A DNA stretch of 64,000 nt from Mucilaginibacter geliditolerans (GCF_014200495.1 NZ_JACHBY010000005.1:392706-456705); one strand, 5' to 3'. Counted from the stretch's first letter, positions 25,971-35,149 are shown. Program-made: numbers and translations. The notes: a model not told the origin generated them from the sequence alone.

Positions 25971-27812
25971 TTACTCTTTAACTACCTCATTCAAAACCGG
26001 ATGGTCCAATGTGGAGATATGCTGGTGGCCGTTATTCAACTCATCAAATACCTCTATCTCGTTTTTTCCTTTATTGAGCCATCCCGCAGGAATATACAGC
26101 GTTTGCTGTGGGCCTATGTACCAGTATTTGCCCAGGTTGCGCCCGTTTAAAAAGACAAAGCCTTTACCGAAGCCATGCATATCCAAATAAGTATCGCCGG
26201 TGGCAGTTAGTTTAAATGTGCCTTTATATAATGCCGGGCCATTGGCTGCAACAGCAGTTGGGTTAACCGTATTAAATTTCAGGCCTGAAAGGTTATTAAA
26301 CGGAAATTTAAACATGATCCAGCCGGTTAGTTCAGTGCCGTTCAGGGTTACTTTATCTGTAATACCCTGCCTGTTGTCGGGTAAATATGGCCCGTAGTTT
26401 ATGCGTCCGTTATTCTCTACCAAGATACCCAATACTGAGTTAGGTTTATCGGCCTCAATCTGCAATGAATCCTGTTTTAATCTTCTGTCTAAAACACTGA
26501 TGCGCTTACCATTCAAATAAACGGTGGCATAATCACGCAGTTCCTTGATCTTTAACAGGCCTTTATCAGCATTTTTTAAAGTAGTGGTATATAAAACAAA
26601 GCCATAACCCTGATTAAGGTCCTCAAAACTCATAGGGTGAAGCGACATTGTCGGGCTACCCAAATTGGCAAACAGCGGTGCGCTTTCTTTAAGGTCGATA
26701 TTTTTTATGGCGATGGTTTTTGCGGTATCAGGTACTGGTGGAAGGTGTTCGCCGGCAGGCAAATGTTTTTCTATCACCGCGCGAAACTTATAGAATTTGA
26801 CTGTTGGATTACCCGATTCATTCAACGGCGCATCATAGTCATAGCTCGATGTTTGCGGCGAATAAGGATCGTTACGACTCATGTTAGCACCGTTCATAAA
26901 CCCACGGGTAGTACCGCCATGAAACATATACATGTTGATGGATAACCCTGCCGATAATACCTCATCCAGCTTTTTAGCATCGCTATCGGCAACACTGCCC
27001 TGGTGTTCCTTTCCCCAGCTATCAAACCAGCCCGGGTACCATTCTGATATATAATATGGCCCTTTGCCATCATGATATTTGTTGATAAGCTGTTTTACCT
27101 GTTTGGGATCATCTAATCCGTTAACGGCAGGTAAATAGCCGGGCAGGTAGCCATCAGCCATTTCCCCGGGGCCATCGCAGGTAAACAGCAGGCCATCCAA
27201 TCCCGCTTCGCGGAAGATCTTACGGTTGAGGTCAAGATATACCTTGTCATTGCTGTAGGAGCCATATTCATTCTCTATCTGCACCATTAAAACATTCCCG
27301 CCATGGGTAACCAACAGTGGGGCAATCTGCTTGCCTAATTGCATAATATATTCGCGGTAGGCTTTCAGGAAATTAGGATCTTGACTGCGCACCTTCATGT
27401 TTTTATCCTTTAGCAGCCACCATGGGTAACCGCCAAATTCCCACTCGGCACATACGTACGGACTTGGCCTTAATACCACCCATAAACCCTCTTCTTTGGC
27501 TATACGAATAAATTCGGCGATATCATTATTACCCGAGAAATCAAATTTACCGGGCTCAGGTTCCTGAGCATTCCAGAAAACATAAGTACCGATGGTGTTC
27601 AGGCCCATTGCTTTTGCCATCTTCATTCGTGCACGCCAGTATTCGCGGGGGATACGGGTACAATGCATCTCGCCCGAAATGATCTGCAAGGGTTTACCAT
27701 CCAGCAAAAAAGCAGAATCTCCAAGCGTAAATGTATGTTTGATTTTTTGAGCCGAGCAAACGTTTATAAAAAGAACGGCTAACAGCAGGGGTAAGAAGGT
27801 GAGTTTTTTCAT
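25971..27812 (-). CDS. Beta-galactosidase, GH35
   Basis: Exported exo-beta-galactosidase of 613 residues with a signal peptide ending NVCSAQ. The catalytic barrel spans about 25-340, with substrate-site motifs GTYVFWNAQEPEPG and LRPSPYVCAEWEFGGYP, acid/base E182 in QIENEYGSY and nucleophile E257 in YISEWYPGW. C-terminal sugar-binding jelly-roll domains follow (GYGFVLYTT, GKGFVFLNGRNLGKYW). Length agrees with compact bacterial GH35 enzymes. With GH2 and GH20 genes nearby it suggests scavenging of galactose- and hexosamine-containing glycans outside a classical Sus locus. Confidence 0.95.
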   Translation of the reverse strand: MKKLTFLPLLLAVLFINVCSAQKIKHTFTLGDSAFLLDGKPLQIISGEMHCTRIPREYWRARMKMAKAMGLNTIGTYVFWNAQEPEPGKFDFSGNNDIAEFIRIAKEEGLWVVLRPSPYVCAEWEFGGYPWWLLKDKNMKVRSQDPNFLKAYREYIMQLGKQIAPLLVTHGGNVLMVQIENEYGSYSNDKVYLDLNRKIFREAGLDGLLFTCDGPGEMADGYLPGYLPAVNGLDDPKQVKQLINKYHDGKGPYYISEWYPGWFDSWGKEHQGSVADSDAKKLDEVLSAGLSINMYMFHGGTTRGFMNGANMSRNDPYSPQTSSYDYDAPLNESGNPTVKFYKFRAVIEKHLPAGEHLPPVPDTAKTIAIKNIDLKESAPLFANLGSPTMSLHPMSFEDLNQGYGFVLYTTTLKNADKGLLKIKELRDYATVYLNGKRISVLDRRLKQDSLQIEADKPNSVLGILVENNGRINYGPYLPDNRQGITDKVTLNGTELTGWIMFKFPFNNLSGLKFNTVNPTAVAANGPALYKGTFKLTATGDTYLDMHGFGKGFVFLNGRNLGKYWYIGPQQTLYIPAGWLNKGKNEIEVFDELNNGHQHISTLDHPVLNEVVKE

Positions 27813-27871
27813 GACAGGCGCTACCGGTTTAATGAAATCGATTGCGTGCCCAAATATATAGCTTTAGTAAA

Positions 27872-29125
27872 TTAATTACTATATAAAGCCTCAGCCTGCG
27901 CGTAATCTTTTAGTTCAATGGCATTGGCGGCGTCTTCAACGTCTGATTGTATTTTTCCAAGTATGCCTTTCAACACTCTATTCTTCCATGGTGAATGCGT
28001 CAATAAACGGAGCATTGTATTTTGAAACCATACCTGCATTTTTGATTTTGGGATCATCTCCTTTAAAACGCTCAGGCCTAATTGCTGATTTTTACGGATG
28101 AAGCCTTTCATCTCCCATTCATATTTTAAAAATGCGGTGAAGTGATCGCTGTTTGCAGCGGCCAGTTCGCCAGCCAGAACGTAAGCGCCAACTAAGGCCA
28201 TACTGGTGCCCTGGCCCGAAGCAGGAGAGGGGCAATACCCGGCATCGCCCAATAATACTACCCGGCTTTTCGACAGGCTATCCATATGCACCTGGCTAAC
28301 GGAATCGAAATAAAAATCATCGGCCGAATGCATCTGCTGCATCAGCTTTTCAGTTTCCCAGCCTGCATCTCTAAAATGTGTGACTAATATGTTTTTTTGC
28401 TGCGCGATATCATGATAATTATATTTTATGGGTGGTGACGCGAACATGAAGAATGCCTTTGCCTCCTGCTGCCGGTGCGTGCTGTACACATTGATCAATT
28501 TTCCGGCTGATGGATAGGAGATCTCCCAGTGATCGAGCTTAAAATAATTAGGAATGGTGCAGATGGATACGTAATAATCAAGATCTTTAACAAATGAATG
28601 ATCGCCCCCAAACGCTATGTTCCTTACATTGGAATGCAGGCCATCAGCGCCAACAACCAAATCGAAATTTCGTGGTGCTGCGTTTTTAAAGGTTACCGTT
28701 ACATCCTTACCGGTTTGAAAGATGCCTGTAATGCTATCATTAAAAATGTATTCGGTATTGTGGTGAGTGGCCTGGTACAGGATATTCGCCAGGTTGCCGC
28801 GCATAATTTCCGCATCATTTTCCTGCCGCATGCCGAAGATATTGGGGTCATCAAGTTCAAGAATGGTCTTGCCTTTTTTGTTTACCAGGGATGAACCTTT
28901 TAAGGCGGTCCCTACTTTTCTAATATCGGACATTAAGCCCATCCGTTCAACAATATCAGCGGCGGCACCACGGATATCAACCCGGTAGCCACCCTCGCGC
29001 AAAGCGGGCGCTTTTTCAACAATGGTAACATTAAAATCGTATTTGTTTAGCCACCATGCCAGTGCCGGCCCGGCAATGCTGGCGCCCGATATAAGGATGT
29101 TTTTGTTTTGTATGCCCGGATTCAT
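27872..29125 (-). CDS. FAD-dependent monooxygenase (aromatic hydroxylase / TetX-like)
   Basis: Flavoprotein of 417 residues using NAD(P)H to hydroxylate an organic compound. The FAD dinucleotide fold is ILISGASIAGPALAWWL (about 10-26), the NADPH/FAD DG motif is LVVGADGLHSNVR, and the GD motif is VVLLGDAGYCPSPASGQGTS, all in group A monooxygenases. The ATG at 29125 is preferred over 29137. The substrate is unknown; the family includes tetracycline and aromatic acid hydroxylases, and no resistance claim is made. It lies 60 bases upstream of the GH35 gene on the same strand. Confidence 0.9.
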   Translation of the reverse strand: MNPGIQNKNILISGASIAGPALAWWLNKYDFNVTIVEKAPALREGGYRVDIRGAAADIVERMGLMSDIRKVGTALKGSSLVNKKGKTILELDDPNIFGMRQENDAEIMRGNLANILYQATHHNTEYIFNDSITGIFQTGKDVTVTFKNAAPRNFDLVVGADGLHSNVRNIAFGGDHSFVKDLDYYVSICTIPNYFKLDHWEISYPSAGKLINVYSTHRQQEAKAFFMFASPPIKYNYHDIAQQKNILVTHFRDAGWETEKLMQQMHSADDFYFDSVSQVHMDSLSKSRVVLLGDAGYCPSPASGQGTSMALVGAYVLAGELAAANSDHFTAFLKYEWEMKGFIRKNQQLGLSVLKEMIPKSKMQVWFQNTMLRLLTHSPWKNRVLKGILGKIQSDVEDAANAIELKDYAQAEALYSN

Positions 29126-29262
29126 TTTTATTATCAAATAGAATATGGACTAAACTACCTGATAATAAAGAATGAGGCTATAAACCATCGGTAAACACCC
29201 GGTTTAACTAGGGTGAAAGAAGAGAAATGTCGGTAAGGGTTGGTGTAAAAAGTATTGAAAAA

Positions 29263-29353
29263 TGTCATTTCGAACGATAGTGAGAAATCTTTTGCGTTTT
29301 GCATGGTGGTGATGCAAGGTGTATAAGATTTCTCACTATCGTTCGAAATGACA
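29263..29353. repeat. GTCATTTCGA inverted-repeat hairpin
   Basis: A 91-base palindromic element: TGTCATTTCGAACGATAGTG on the left mirrors CACTATCGTTCGAAATGACA on the right, with GAGAAATCTT and AAGATTTCTC inside. It has the same design as 16242-16322. It lies between the convergent-tail of parC (minus) and the FAD monooxygenase start. Confidence 0.82.
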
Positions 29354-29370
29354 AAAGAGAGATTAAATGA

Positions 29371-32172
29371 TTAAAATAAGCCTAGTTGTCCCTTGTCGTC
29401 TATATCAATATCATCCGGATTGGTGATCTCAAAATCTATCTTTTTTATTGGAGGTGATTCCACGGATTCTTCTGATGATTCCACCACTTCTGATTTTGGT
29501 GATTCCACTGATTTTTCTGATGATTCCACCGATTTGACTTCTTCCGGCTTAGCTGATTTTTCAGTTGCTATTGGTGTATCTTCAGTTTCTTCTGCTTCCT
29601 CAATAATTTCTTCTTCCACTTCTGTAGTTTCCTCAACCTCAGCAACTGGTTCTGGTTCCGGCTCGCTTGATGCGAGCAGCTCAACAGTTTGCACCGTATG
29701 TATTGTAACCCGGTTGCCCATCGCCTTCATGCCTTTTACATCAATCAGTTCGGCTAGGTTTATCTCAACGGTTTCAGGTGTTTGGGTTTTGCCTTTAAGC
29801 TGATCAACCCTGGCAACAGGCTGTGATGTGCCGGAAATGAATATCATTTTTGAGCCGTTCTCATCGCTGATGATGCTGGTCTCCTTACCCGGAGGTGTGT
29901 TTTCAAACATGAAGCGCTTAACCAGGTAATTTTTTGATTTTCCATCGTAATGCACAACGGTATAAACTTTCTCCGGATCATATTTTTCAATCAGGATCAT
30001 GTTATCAAAAAAGTGATTGTTGAGGTCGAAACTGGTGAGCTCATAAATACCATTGCTCATTACAGTAAGTATGCGGTCGTCGCCATCAAATTCCCCTAAA
30101 TATTTGCCACGGCTATCAACGTTCAATCGTTTCAATATCTCATCGTACCATATTTTACGGCCCGATAGGGTTGATATACCTTTGCTTTTAAGCGTGATCT
30201 TTTTAACAGGGTATTTGGTTACAATGTTACCCATCGATCCACGGCCTTTAATAGCTATGTTAGCGAAATCCTCATCAAACTGCAGCTTTTTAAGTTTGGA
30301 GTGCGGCTTAAGCTGTACGTTAATGATCTCGGCCTCGCCGTTAGGGTTGGCACTAAAGTATAATACTTTTGATGCCTTTGAGCCTTTGGTCAGGTCATAT
30401 TCCTTATCACGCGTTACGCCGGTTACCGAGAAACGCTTAACATAGCTTACACCACTTGCACCATCCTTGTAAATGAGGTTGTAAACAGTGCGTTCATCGT
30501 TCTTTTTAAATACGGCAACGTGGATAATATCCTTACCCACAAAAACTTTGTCCTGCACCTTGGTTATCACGCACAAGCCATCCGAACGGAAAACAATGAT
30601 CTCATCAATATCCGAGCAATCACCAACAAACTCATCCTTCTTTAAGCCGGTGCCTATAAAGCCATCAATCCGATTCACATACAGCTTAACATTGGCCAAT
30701 GCTACCTGGGCGGCTTCAACTTTGTCGAACGTGCGTAGCTCAGTTTTACGTTCGCGGCCCTTACCGTACTTTTCTTTTAGTTTGGCGAACCAATCAATAG
30801 TATATTCGGTAAGGTGTTTAAGATGATGTTTTACTGTTTTTATTTCGGCCTCTAAAGCTTTGATCTGCTCATCCGTTTTCTTAACATCAAAACGGGTGAT
30901 GCTGCTCATTGGCTTGTCGATAAGTTTCTTATAATCATCAGCCAATATCTCCCTGTAAAACTGCGGAAAGAACGGTTCGAACAAGCGGTTCAATACTTCC
31001 AGCACCTGCTCAAAGTTTGATGAACCTTCATAATCAGCATGCTTGTACATGCCCTCCTGTATAAAGATCTTGAGCAACGAGCTGAAGAAGATCTTTTCCA
31101 TCAGTTCCTTCAGCTTTATCTGCAGTTCCTGTTTAAGCAGCTCGCGGGTAAAGTGTGTGCTTTCGGATAGCATATCATTCACGCTCATAAAGCGCGGCTT
31201 GTCATCCTGTATTACGCAGGTATTGGGCGATATGGAAACCTCGCAATCGGTAAAAGCAAAAAGCGCGTCGATGGTAACATCAGGCGATATCCCCGGTGCC
31301 AGGTGGATCATGATCTCCACATTTTGCGCCGTATTATCCTCAATCTTTTTGATCTTGATTTTACCCTTATCATTGGCTGATATAATACTATCGATCAGGC
31401 TGCCTGTTGTAGTGCTGAAAGGTATTTCGGTAATGGCAAGCGTTTTCTTATCCCGTTCAACAATTTTTGCACGTACCCTAACCTTGCCACCACGCTGCCC
31501 ATCATTATAAGCTGAAGCATCTGCCATGCCCCCGGTAGGGAAATCGGGCAATAGATTTGGCGTGATGCCTTTAAGCACATCAATTGATGCGTCAATAAGT
31601 TCAATAAAATTATGCGGTAATATTTTGGTGGCTAAACCTACCGCAATACCTTCAGCTCCCTGGGCCAATAGTAAAGGGAATTTAATAGGCAGGGTTATAG
31701 GCTCCTTGTTACGGCCATCGTAACTAGCTTGCCATATAGTAGTATCAGCATTAAAAGCAACCTCGAGCGCAAACTTTGATAAACGGGCCTCAATATAACG
31801 TGGCGCTGCAGCCGAGTCGCCGGTTACAGGGTCGCCCCAGTTACCCTGGCAATCAATCATCAGGTTTTTTTGCCCGATTTGCACCATAGCATCACCAATT
31901 GAAGCATCCCCATGCGGGTGATATTTCATGGTGTTACCAATAACGTTGGCGGCTTTGTTAAAACGCCCGTCGTCCATTTCTTTAAGCGAATGCAGGATAC
32001 GGCGCTGCACGGGTTTTAAACCATCATTTATATGCGGTACGGCACGGTCAAGAATTACATACGATGCATAATCCAGGAACCAGTTTTCGTACAATCCGTC
32101 GAGGGAGGTGATGTTATGTAATTTTTCTTCGCTATTAGCAGGTATATCGTTCGGGTTTAAATCTTCGCTCAT
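29371..32172 (-). CDS. parC: DNA topoisomerase IV subunit A / GyrA-like
   Basis: Type IIA topoisomerase cleavage subunit. The ATG at 32172 (MSEDLNPNDIP) gives 933 residues. The winged-helix region has DGLKPVQRRILHSLKEM and YHPHGDASIGDAMV, and the active-site tyrosine is in AAPRYIEARLS at about residue 130. The C-terminal beta-pinwheel begins near 510 (ADIDEI.. / VRSDG-like blades). The tail after about 825 is a long acidic Ser/Glu stretch with a 15-residue repeat (VESSE.SVESP). ParC rather than GyrA is chosen because no canonical GyrA box is evident; parE is not adjacent. Confidence 0.85.
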   Translation of the reverse strand: MSEDLNPNDIPANSEEKLHNITSLDGLYENWFLDYASYVILDRAVPHINDGLKPVQRRILHSLKEMDDGRFNKAANVIGNTMKYHPHGDASIGDAMVQIGQKNLMIDCQGNWGDPVTGDSAAAPRYIEARLSKFALEVAFNADTTIWQASYDGRNKEPITLPIKFPLLLAQGAEGIAVGLATKILPHNFIELIDASIDVLKGITPNLLPDFPTGGMADASAYNDGQRGGKVRVRAKIVERDKKTLAITEIPFSTTTGSLIDSIISANDKGKIKIKKIEDNTAQNVEIMIHLAPGISPDVTIDALFAFTDCEVSISPNTCVIQDDKPRFMSVNDMLSESTHFTRELLKQELQIKLKELMEKIFFSSLLKIFIQEGMYKHADYEGSSNFEQVLEVLNRLFEPFFPQFYREILADDYKKLIDKPMSSITRFDVKKTDEQIKALEAEIKTVKHHLKHLTEYTIDWFAKLKEKYGKGRERKTELRTFDKVEAAQVALANVKLYVNRIDGFIGTGLKKDEFVGDCSDIDEIIVFRSDGLCVITKVQDKVFVGKDIIHVAVFKKNDERTVYNLIYKDGASGVSYVKRFSVTGVTRDKEYDLTKGSKASKVLYFSANPNGEAEIINVQLKPHSKLKKLQFDEDFANIAIKGRGSMGNIVTKYPVKKITLKSKGISTLSGRKIWYDEILKRLNVDSRGKYLGEFDGDDRILTVMSNGIYELTSFDLNNHFFDNMILIEKYDPEKVYTVVHYDGKSKNYLVKRFMFENTPPGKETSIISDENGSKMIFISGTSQPVARVDQLKGKTQTPETVEINLAELIDVKGMKAMGNRVTIHTVQTVELLASSEPEPEPVAEVEETTEVEEEIIEEAEETEDTPIATEKSAKPEEVKSVESSEKSVESPKSEVVESSEESVESPPIKKIDFEITNPDDIDIDDKGQLGLF

Positions 32173-32211
32173 TATTAGCAATAAAAATTATGGACTGGTA
32201 AAGATATGTAT

Positions 32212-32246
32212 AATGTGCAGATGTGCGGATGTGCAGATATGCACAT
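32212..32246. repeat. Short tandem GTGCAGAT-type repeat upstream of parC
   Basis: The stretch reads as repeated ATGTGCAGATGTGCGGATGT-like units ending ATATGCACATTTTTT. It lies about 40 bases upstream of the parC start codon on the minus-strand side. It is a simple-sequence repeat with partial self-complementarity (GTGCA.. / TGCAC). Confidence 0.5.
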
Positions 32247-32382
32247 TTTTTGAACATATGGCACGTAATACACAGATTTGAACATTAAAGAAAGTTAATT
32301 TATATGATTTGATTTGATTATGCATGGATGATTGCGGCTATTTAAAATAGTGTTGCTTATTATATGTTATTTAAATAATTAG

Positions 32383-32390
32383 TAAATTTG
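32383..32390 (+). promoter_or_regulatory. Putative -7 element of toxin-antitoxin operon
   Basis: TAAATTTG matches the Bacteroidota -7 consensus and lies six bases before the antitoxin ATG, which would make the mRNA leaderless or almost so. A TTG occurs at 32353-32355, 27 bases upstream, a longer gap than the usual 17-23, so the -33 assignment is weak. Confidence 0.35.
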
Positions 32391-32395
32391 ATATT

Positions 32396-32620
32396 ATGAC
32401 GAGGCTAACAATAGAAATTGATAAAGAACGGGATCTACCTGTTCTGAAAGCTTTACTAAGTAGAATGGATTTGAGATTTCAGGTGGATGATGATGAGTGG
32501 GGTGATCTTTCAGATGCAGAAATTGAGGGCATAAAATCAGGTCTTGAAGATTTGGATGCCGGCCGTGTGCATTCACATGACAGCGTTATGGCCCATGTAG
32601 ATAAAAAATTAAATAGATAG
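32396..32620 (+). CDS. Type II antitoxin, putative
   Basis: A 74-residue acidic protein beginning MTRLTIEIDKERDLPVLKALL. The short beta strand followed by helices, the acidic middle (DDDEWGDLSDAEIEGIKSGL) and the terminal AHVDKKL are typical of antitoxins paired with ParE/RelE toxins. It ends nine bases before the toxin start on the same strand. The pairing, rather than any one motif, supports the call. As an antitoxin it would bind the toxin with its C terminus and probably repress the operon. Confidence 0.75.
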   Translation: MTRLTIEIDKERDLPVLKALLSRMDLRFQVDDDEWGDLSDAEIEGIKSGLEDLDAGRVHSHDSVMAHVDKKLNR

Positions 32621-32629
32621 CAGATTATT

Positions 32630-32926
32630 GTGGCTGTAGATTTAATTTGGTCGGAAAGGGCATTAAAAGAGTACGATCTGCTTCTGGATTATTTGTTAGA
32701 TGAATGGGGAACAGATATTACCATAAGGGTTAGCAGAGAGATTGATCACACCGTGTTACATATCCAAAACTATCCGGAACATTATCCTGTTTTTCTAAAG
32801 AATAAAAATATACGTCGTTGCGTTGCTTCGCCCCAAACTTCTATCTATTTCAGAGTTAATAAAGGTGTGATTGAAATAATATCACTTTTCGATAACAGGC
32901 AAAATCCTGATAAGCTTAAATTGTAA
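32630..32926 (+). CDS. ParE/RelE-type toxin
   Basis: A 98-residue basic protein of the ParE/RelE superfamily: it begins VDLIWSERALKEYDLLLDYL and has the conserved C-terminal core NIRRCVASPQTSIYFRVNKGVIEIISLFDNRQNP, given here in part. The start is a GTG at 32630, nine bases after the antitoxin stop. ParE relatives inhibit DNA gyrase and RelE relatives cut mRNA; the sequence (SIYFRV..IEIISLFDNRQNP) is closer to ParE-like or YoeB-like toxins, and the target is not decided. The adjacent minus-strand parC is probably coincidental. Confidence 0.84.
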   Translation: MAVDLIWSERALKEYDLLLDYLLDEWGTDITIRVSREIDHTVLHIQNYPEHYPVFLKNKNIRRCVASPQTSIYFRVNKGVIEIISLFDNRQNPDKLKL

Positions 32927-32934
32927 TTTTCAAA

Positions 32935-33441
32935 TCATTCCTTCCTCATCTCCCTTATCATTGTGTTGTAATCCCATCTTCTCAGCATAGCATTAATAGT
33001 ATTTACAATGCGCTTAGCGCGTGTTTCGCTGGTTTTGGCGCTGTTTATCCATTTTATAAAATAATCACGGTGTGATTTTGCCAGGCTGTTAAAAAACTCA
33101 AATGCTTCGGGTTCAAAATCAAAACATTCCATTAAATCATCGGGGATCTCCACCTTATAATCTGTGTCTTCTTCAAGTCTTACTTGTAATACAGCCCCGG
33201 CATTTTTATGAATACCTTTTCTAATCTCGGCCTTTAATGCCATAATAAAGTTGCCTTCGCCCATTGGCATTAAAGCCAGCCCGCTCACCGGGAAAGCATC
33301 CAGCATGCCCCTAACCCTGAATGATTTTTTATTTCCGGGCTTAATTTGCTGCGCAATATCAGCAGGAACCTCAATATAGGTCCATCCTGTTTTTTCGCCC
33401 TGTTCATTAAATTGCAAAATAATGGTGTTAAACTCAACCAT
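32935..33441 (-). CDS. YdeI/OmpD-associated (DUF1905) family protein
   Basis: A 168-residue cytoplasmic protein with two parts. Residues 1-90 are a DUF1905 beta-barrel-like domain (GWTYIEVPADIAQQIKPG, GMLDAFPVSGLALMPMG). Residues about 100-168 are the bacteriocin-protection YdeI/OmdA domain, with FFNSLAKSHRDYFIKWINSA and a following ETRAKRI helix. The biochemical role is not known. It is convergent with the toxin gene and has eight bases between stops. Confidence 0.86.
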   Translation of the reverse strand: MVEFNTIILQFNEQGEKTGWTYIEVPADIAQQIKPGNKKSFRVRGMLDAFPVSGLALMPMGEGNFIMALKAEIRKGIHKNAGAVLQVRLEEDTDYKVEIPDDLMECFDFEPEAFEFFNSLAKSHRDYFIKWINSAKTSETRAKRIVNTINAMLRRWDYNTMIREMRKE

Positions 33442-33604
33442 GTTATTGTTGTATTTTCTGTTTGTTTAAGATTTTTGAAATTATTTACACCTAATGTTAA
33501 ATGTTTGTTAAATCTCAATTCCGGAGTAAATTGTTTGTAACACTTCGGATGTTCATGGTGTCATATGGGTATAAATTTAATCAATAAATTAATACACAAA
33601 AATC

Positions 33605-34030
33605 ATGAAAACACTTAAATCAATGGTAGCAGGTATCTCATTACTTCTTGCCTGCATAACCGCAAATGCCGCAGTTAAATCACATGCTACTCAACCAACA
33701 GAAAAAGATGTTGTAAATATTTACATTAATGCTATAGCAAATGGTAAGACAGATAATTTAGATAAAGTATTGGGCGACGACCTGCAATTTAATATGCAGC
33801 GCGGCCAAAGGGTAAACACATTTACCAAAGAGCAATTAATGAACTACCTGAAAAGTAATACAGTATCAGGCGAGTCGGTAAATACTACAACCACCGTTCT
33901 TTCTGATGATGAAAACTCTAGTAAAGTAAAAATTGACTTTAAATACGATGGTTATACCCGTACTGATGTAGTTACCCTCGACAAATCGTTCGGTTGGAAA
34001 ATAACCAGTGTGAACAGTACTTTTAAGTAA
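33605..34030 (+). CDS. Secreted NTF2-like / putative lumazine-binding protein, paralogue 1
   Basis: A 141-residue exported protein with signal peptide ending TANA. The mature part begins with a helix (DVVNIYINAIANGKTDNLDKVL) and then a cone-like beta sheet (STFK end: GWKITSVNSTFK), as in NTF2-like domains of the lumazine-binding-like group (PF12893). No ligand can be predicted. It is a paralogue of 34724-35149, with the same length and layout. A strong terminator follows its stop. Confidence 0.8.
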   Translation: MKTLKSMVAGISLLLACITANAAVKSHATQPTEKDVVNIYINAIANGKTDNLDKVLGDDLQFNMQRGQRVNTFTKEQLMNYLKSNTVSGESVNTTTTVLSDDENSSKVKIDFKYDGYTRTDVVTLDKSFGWKITSVNSTFK

Positions 34031-34053
34031 AGAACAGTAGTTGGTTCGATGAA

Positions 34054-34081
34054 GGGTCCCGGCTTACCGGGGCCTTTTTTG
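34054..34081 (+). terminator. Intrinsic terminator after NTF2-like gene 1
   Basis: GGTCCCGG (34055-34062) pairs with CCGGGGCC (34067-34074), allowing one G-T pair, with a CTTA loop and a T6 tract. Confidence 0.85.
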
Positions 34082-34615
34082 TTATATCTCCTTACGCATT
34101 TTAACAATCATAATATGTTCGCCATCAGGCAGAGAAACCGGTGTTTTTGCTAAGCTTTTATAACCCATTGCCCTGTAAAGCGGTTCGCCGGGCAATGTAG
34201 CGCCAAGTTCCAGGGCTTTAAAACCATTTTTAATGGCTTCGGCTTCGCATAAATTTATCATCATTTTGCCAATTCCCTGCCGGGCCCAACCCGGGTGAAC
34301 AAAAAACGCGCGGATACGTGCTGCATCAGTTGCAGGATCAAGTAAAGGATCGGCAACGGCCTTATGCTGGTCGCCGCCATACAAGGTTTCTCTTTTACTC
34401 CATCCGCCACAGGCAATTATTTGATTATCGGCCTCGGCTACATAGTAAGTTTCATCAATTAATAGCTGCGTATCAATACCAAAAATGTATTTAATAGAGC
34501 TTTCAATTTGCATTTCGGTATAATACCCTTTGCTAAGTCCGCGTACGGATTCAGCTATCAGTTGCTGTAAAACGGGTACATCATTAAAGGTGGCTAGGCG
34601 TGTTGTAACGGGCAT
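34082..34615 (-). CDS. GNAT family N-acetyltransferase
   Basis: A 177-residue acetyltransferase. The acetyl-CoA binding motif is FFVHPGWARQGIGKMMINLCE (in part RQGIGK, about 118-123), preceded by QIIACGGWSKRETLYGGDQ and followed by LELGATLPGEPLYRAMGY. The latter resembles GNAT proteins described as acting on small amines, but the substrate is not known. It lies on the opposite strand between two paralogous NTF2-like genes and its stop codon abuts the terminator of the first. Confidence 0.9.
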   Translation of the reverse strand: MPVTTRLATFNDVPVLQQLIAESVRGLSKGYYTEMQIESSIKYIFGIDTQLLIDETYYVAEADNQIIACGGWSKRETLYGGDQHKAVADPLLDPATDAARIRAFFVHPGWARQGIGKMMINLCEAEAIKNGFKALELGATLPGEPLYRAMGYKSLAKTPVSLPDGEHIMIVKMRKEI

Positions 34616-34723
34616 GTGTTAAATATCTGTTAAATCTACAAATAATCGAAAAATTGGTGCAACGTATTTTGTTTAACTGCTGTCTAATAGGCATAAACAA
34701 ATTCGAAACTAAATTCTTAAACC

Positions 34724-35149
34724 ATGAAAATATTAAAACCTGTTATGCTGTTAGTCATCGCGTTGATGGTTAACACTGCTGTTAAAGCAAATAAAACCGA
34801 TGAAGGCGTGCTCACTAAAACCCACGCCATAGACACTTATGTAGATGCCATGATGCGCGGAAAGCTGGAAGGCCTTAATGATGTGATTGACCCCACCGCA
34901 AAGTTTAGTTTGCTACAGAAAAAGCACCTGGTTAGCTATACTAAAAAGGAAATGATGGACTTTTTGAATACCACAAAAAATATTGAAGAAGATTGCACTG
35001 TCAACACATCGGTAGTTGAAACTGATACTGATATAGCTGTAGTAAAGGTTGATATGCAGTTTAAAACTTTTGTACGCAGCAATTATGTAACTATTGCCAA
35101 TACCGGCAATGGCTGGAAGATCATAAACGTATACTCTGTCTTTAATTAG
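34724..35149 (+). CDS. Secreted NTF2-like / putative lumazine-binding protein, paralogue 2
   Basis: A 141-residue exported protein with signal peptide ending VKA. It shares the layout of 33605-34030: helix TYVDAMMRGKLEGLNDVID, LVSYTKKEMMDFL near the centre (compare TFTKEQLMNYLKSN in paralogue 1), and the final GWKIINVYSVFN. The two genes therefore arose by duplication, later split by the GNAT gene on the other strand. Function unknown. It ends with its own hairpin terminator. Confidence 0.8.
   Translation: MKILKPVMLLVIALMVNTAVKANKTDEGVLTKTHAIDTYVDAMMRGKLEGLNDVIDPTAKFSLLQKKHLVSYTKKEMMDFLNTTKNIEEDCTVNTSVVETDTDIAVVKVDMQFKTFVRSNYVTIANTGNGWKIINVYSVFN

Noticed and set aside
14351..27812. Polysaccharide utilisation locus
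   Set aside because: GH20, GH2 and GH35 genes are close but there are no SusC/SusD genes or regulator between them, and they are on both strands.
27872..29125. Tetracycline-inactivating TetX
   Set aside because: The fold matches group A monooxygenases in general; nothing specific to tetracycline oxidases can be claimed.
29393..29803. Ser/Thr-rich plus-strand frame opposite parC tail
   Set aside because: Shadow of the Ser/Glu repeat of parC; low complexity and no start site.
32630..32926. Link between the ParE-like toxin and neighbouring parC as toxin target
   Set aside because: Position is suggestive but toxin targets are not encoded beside them as a rule; no evidence.
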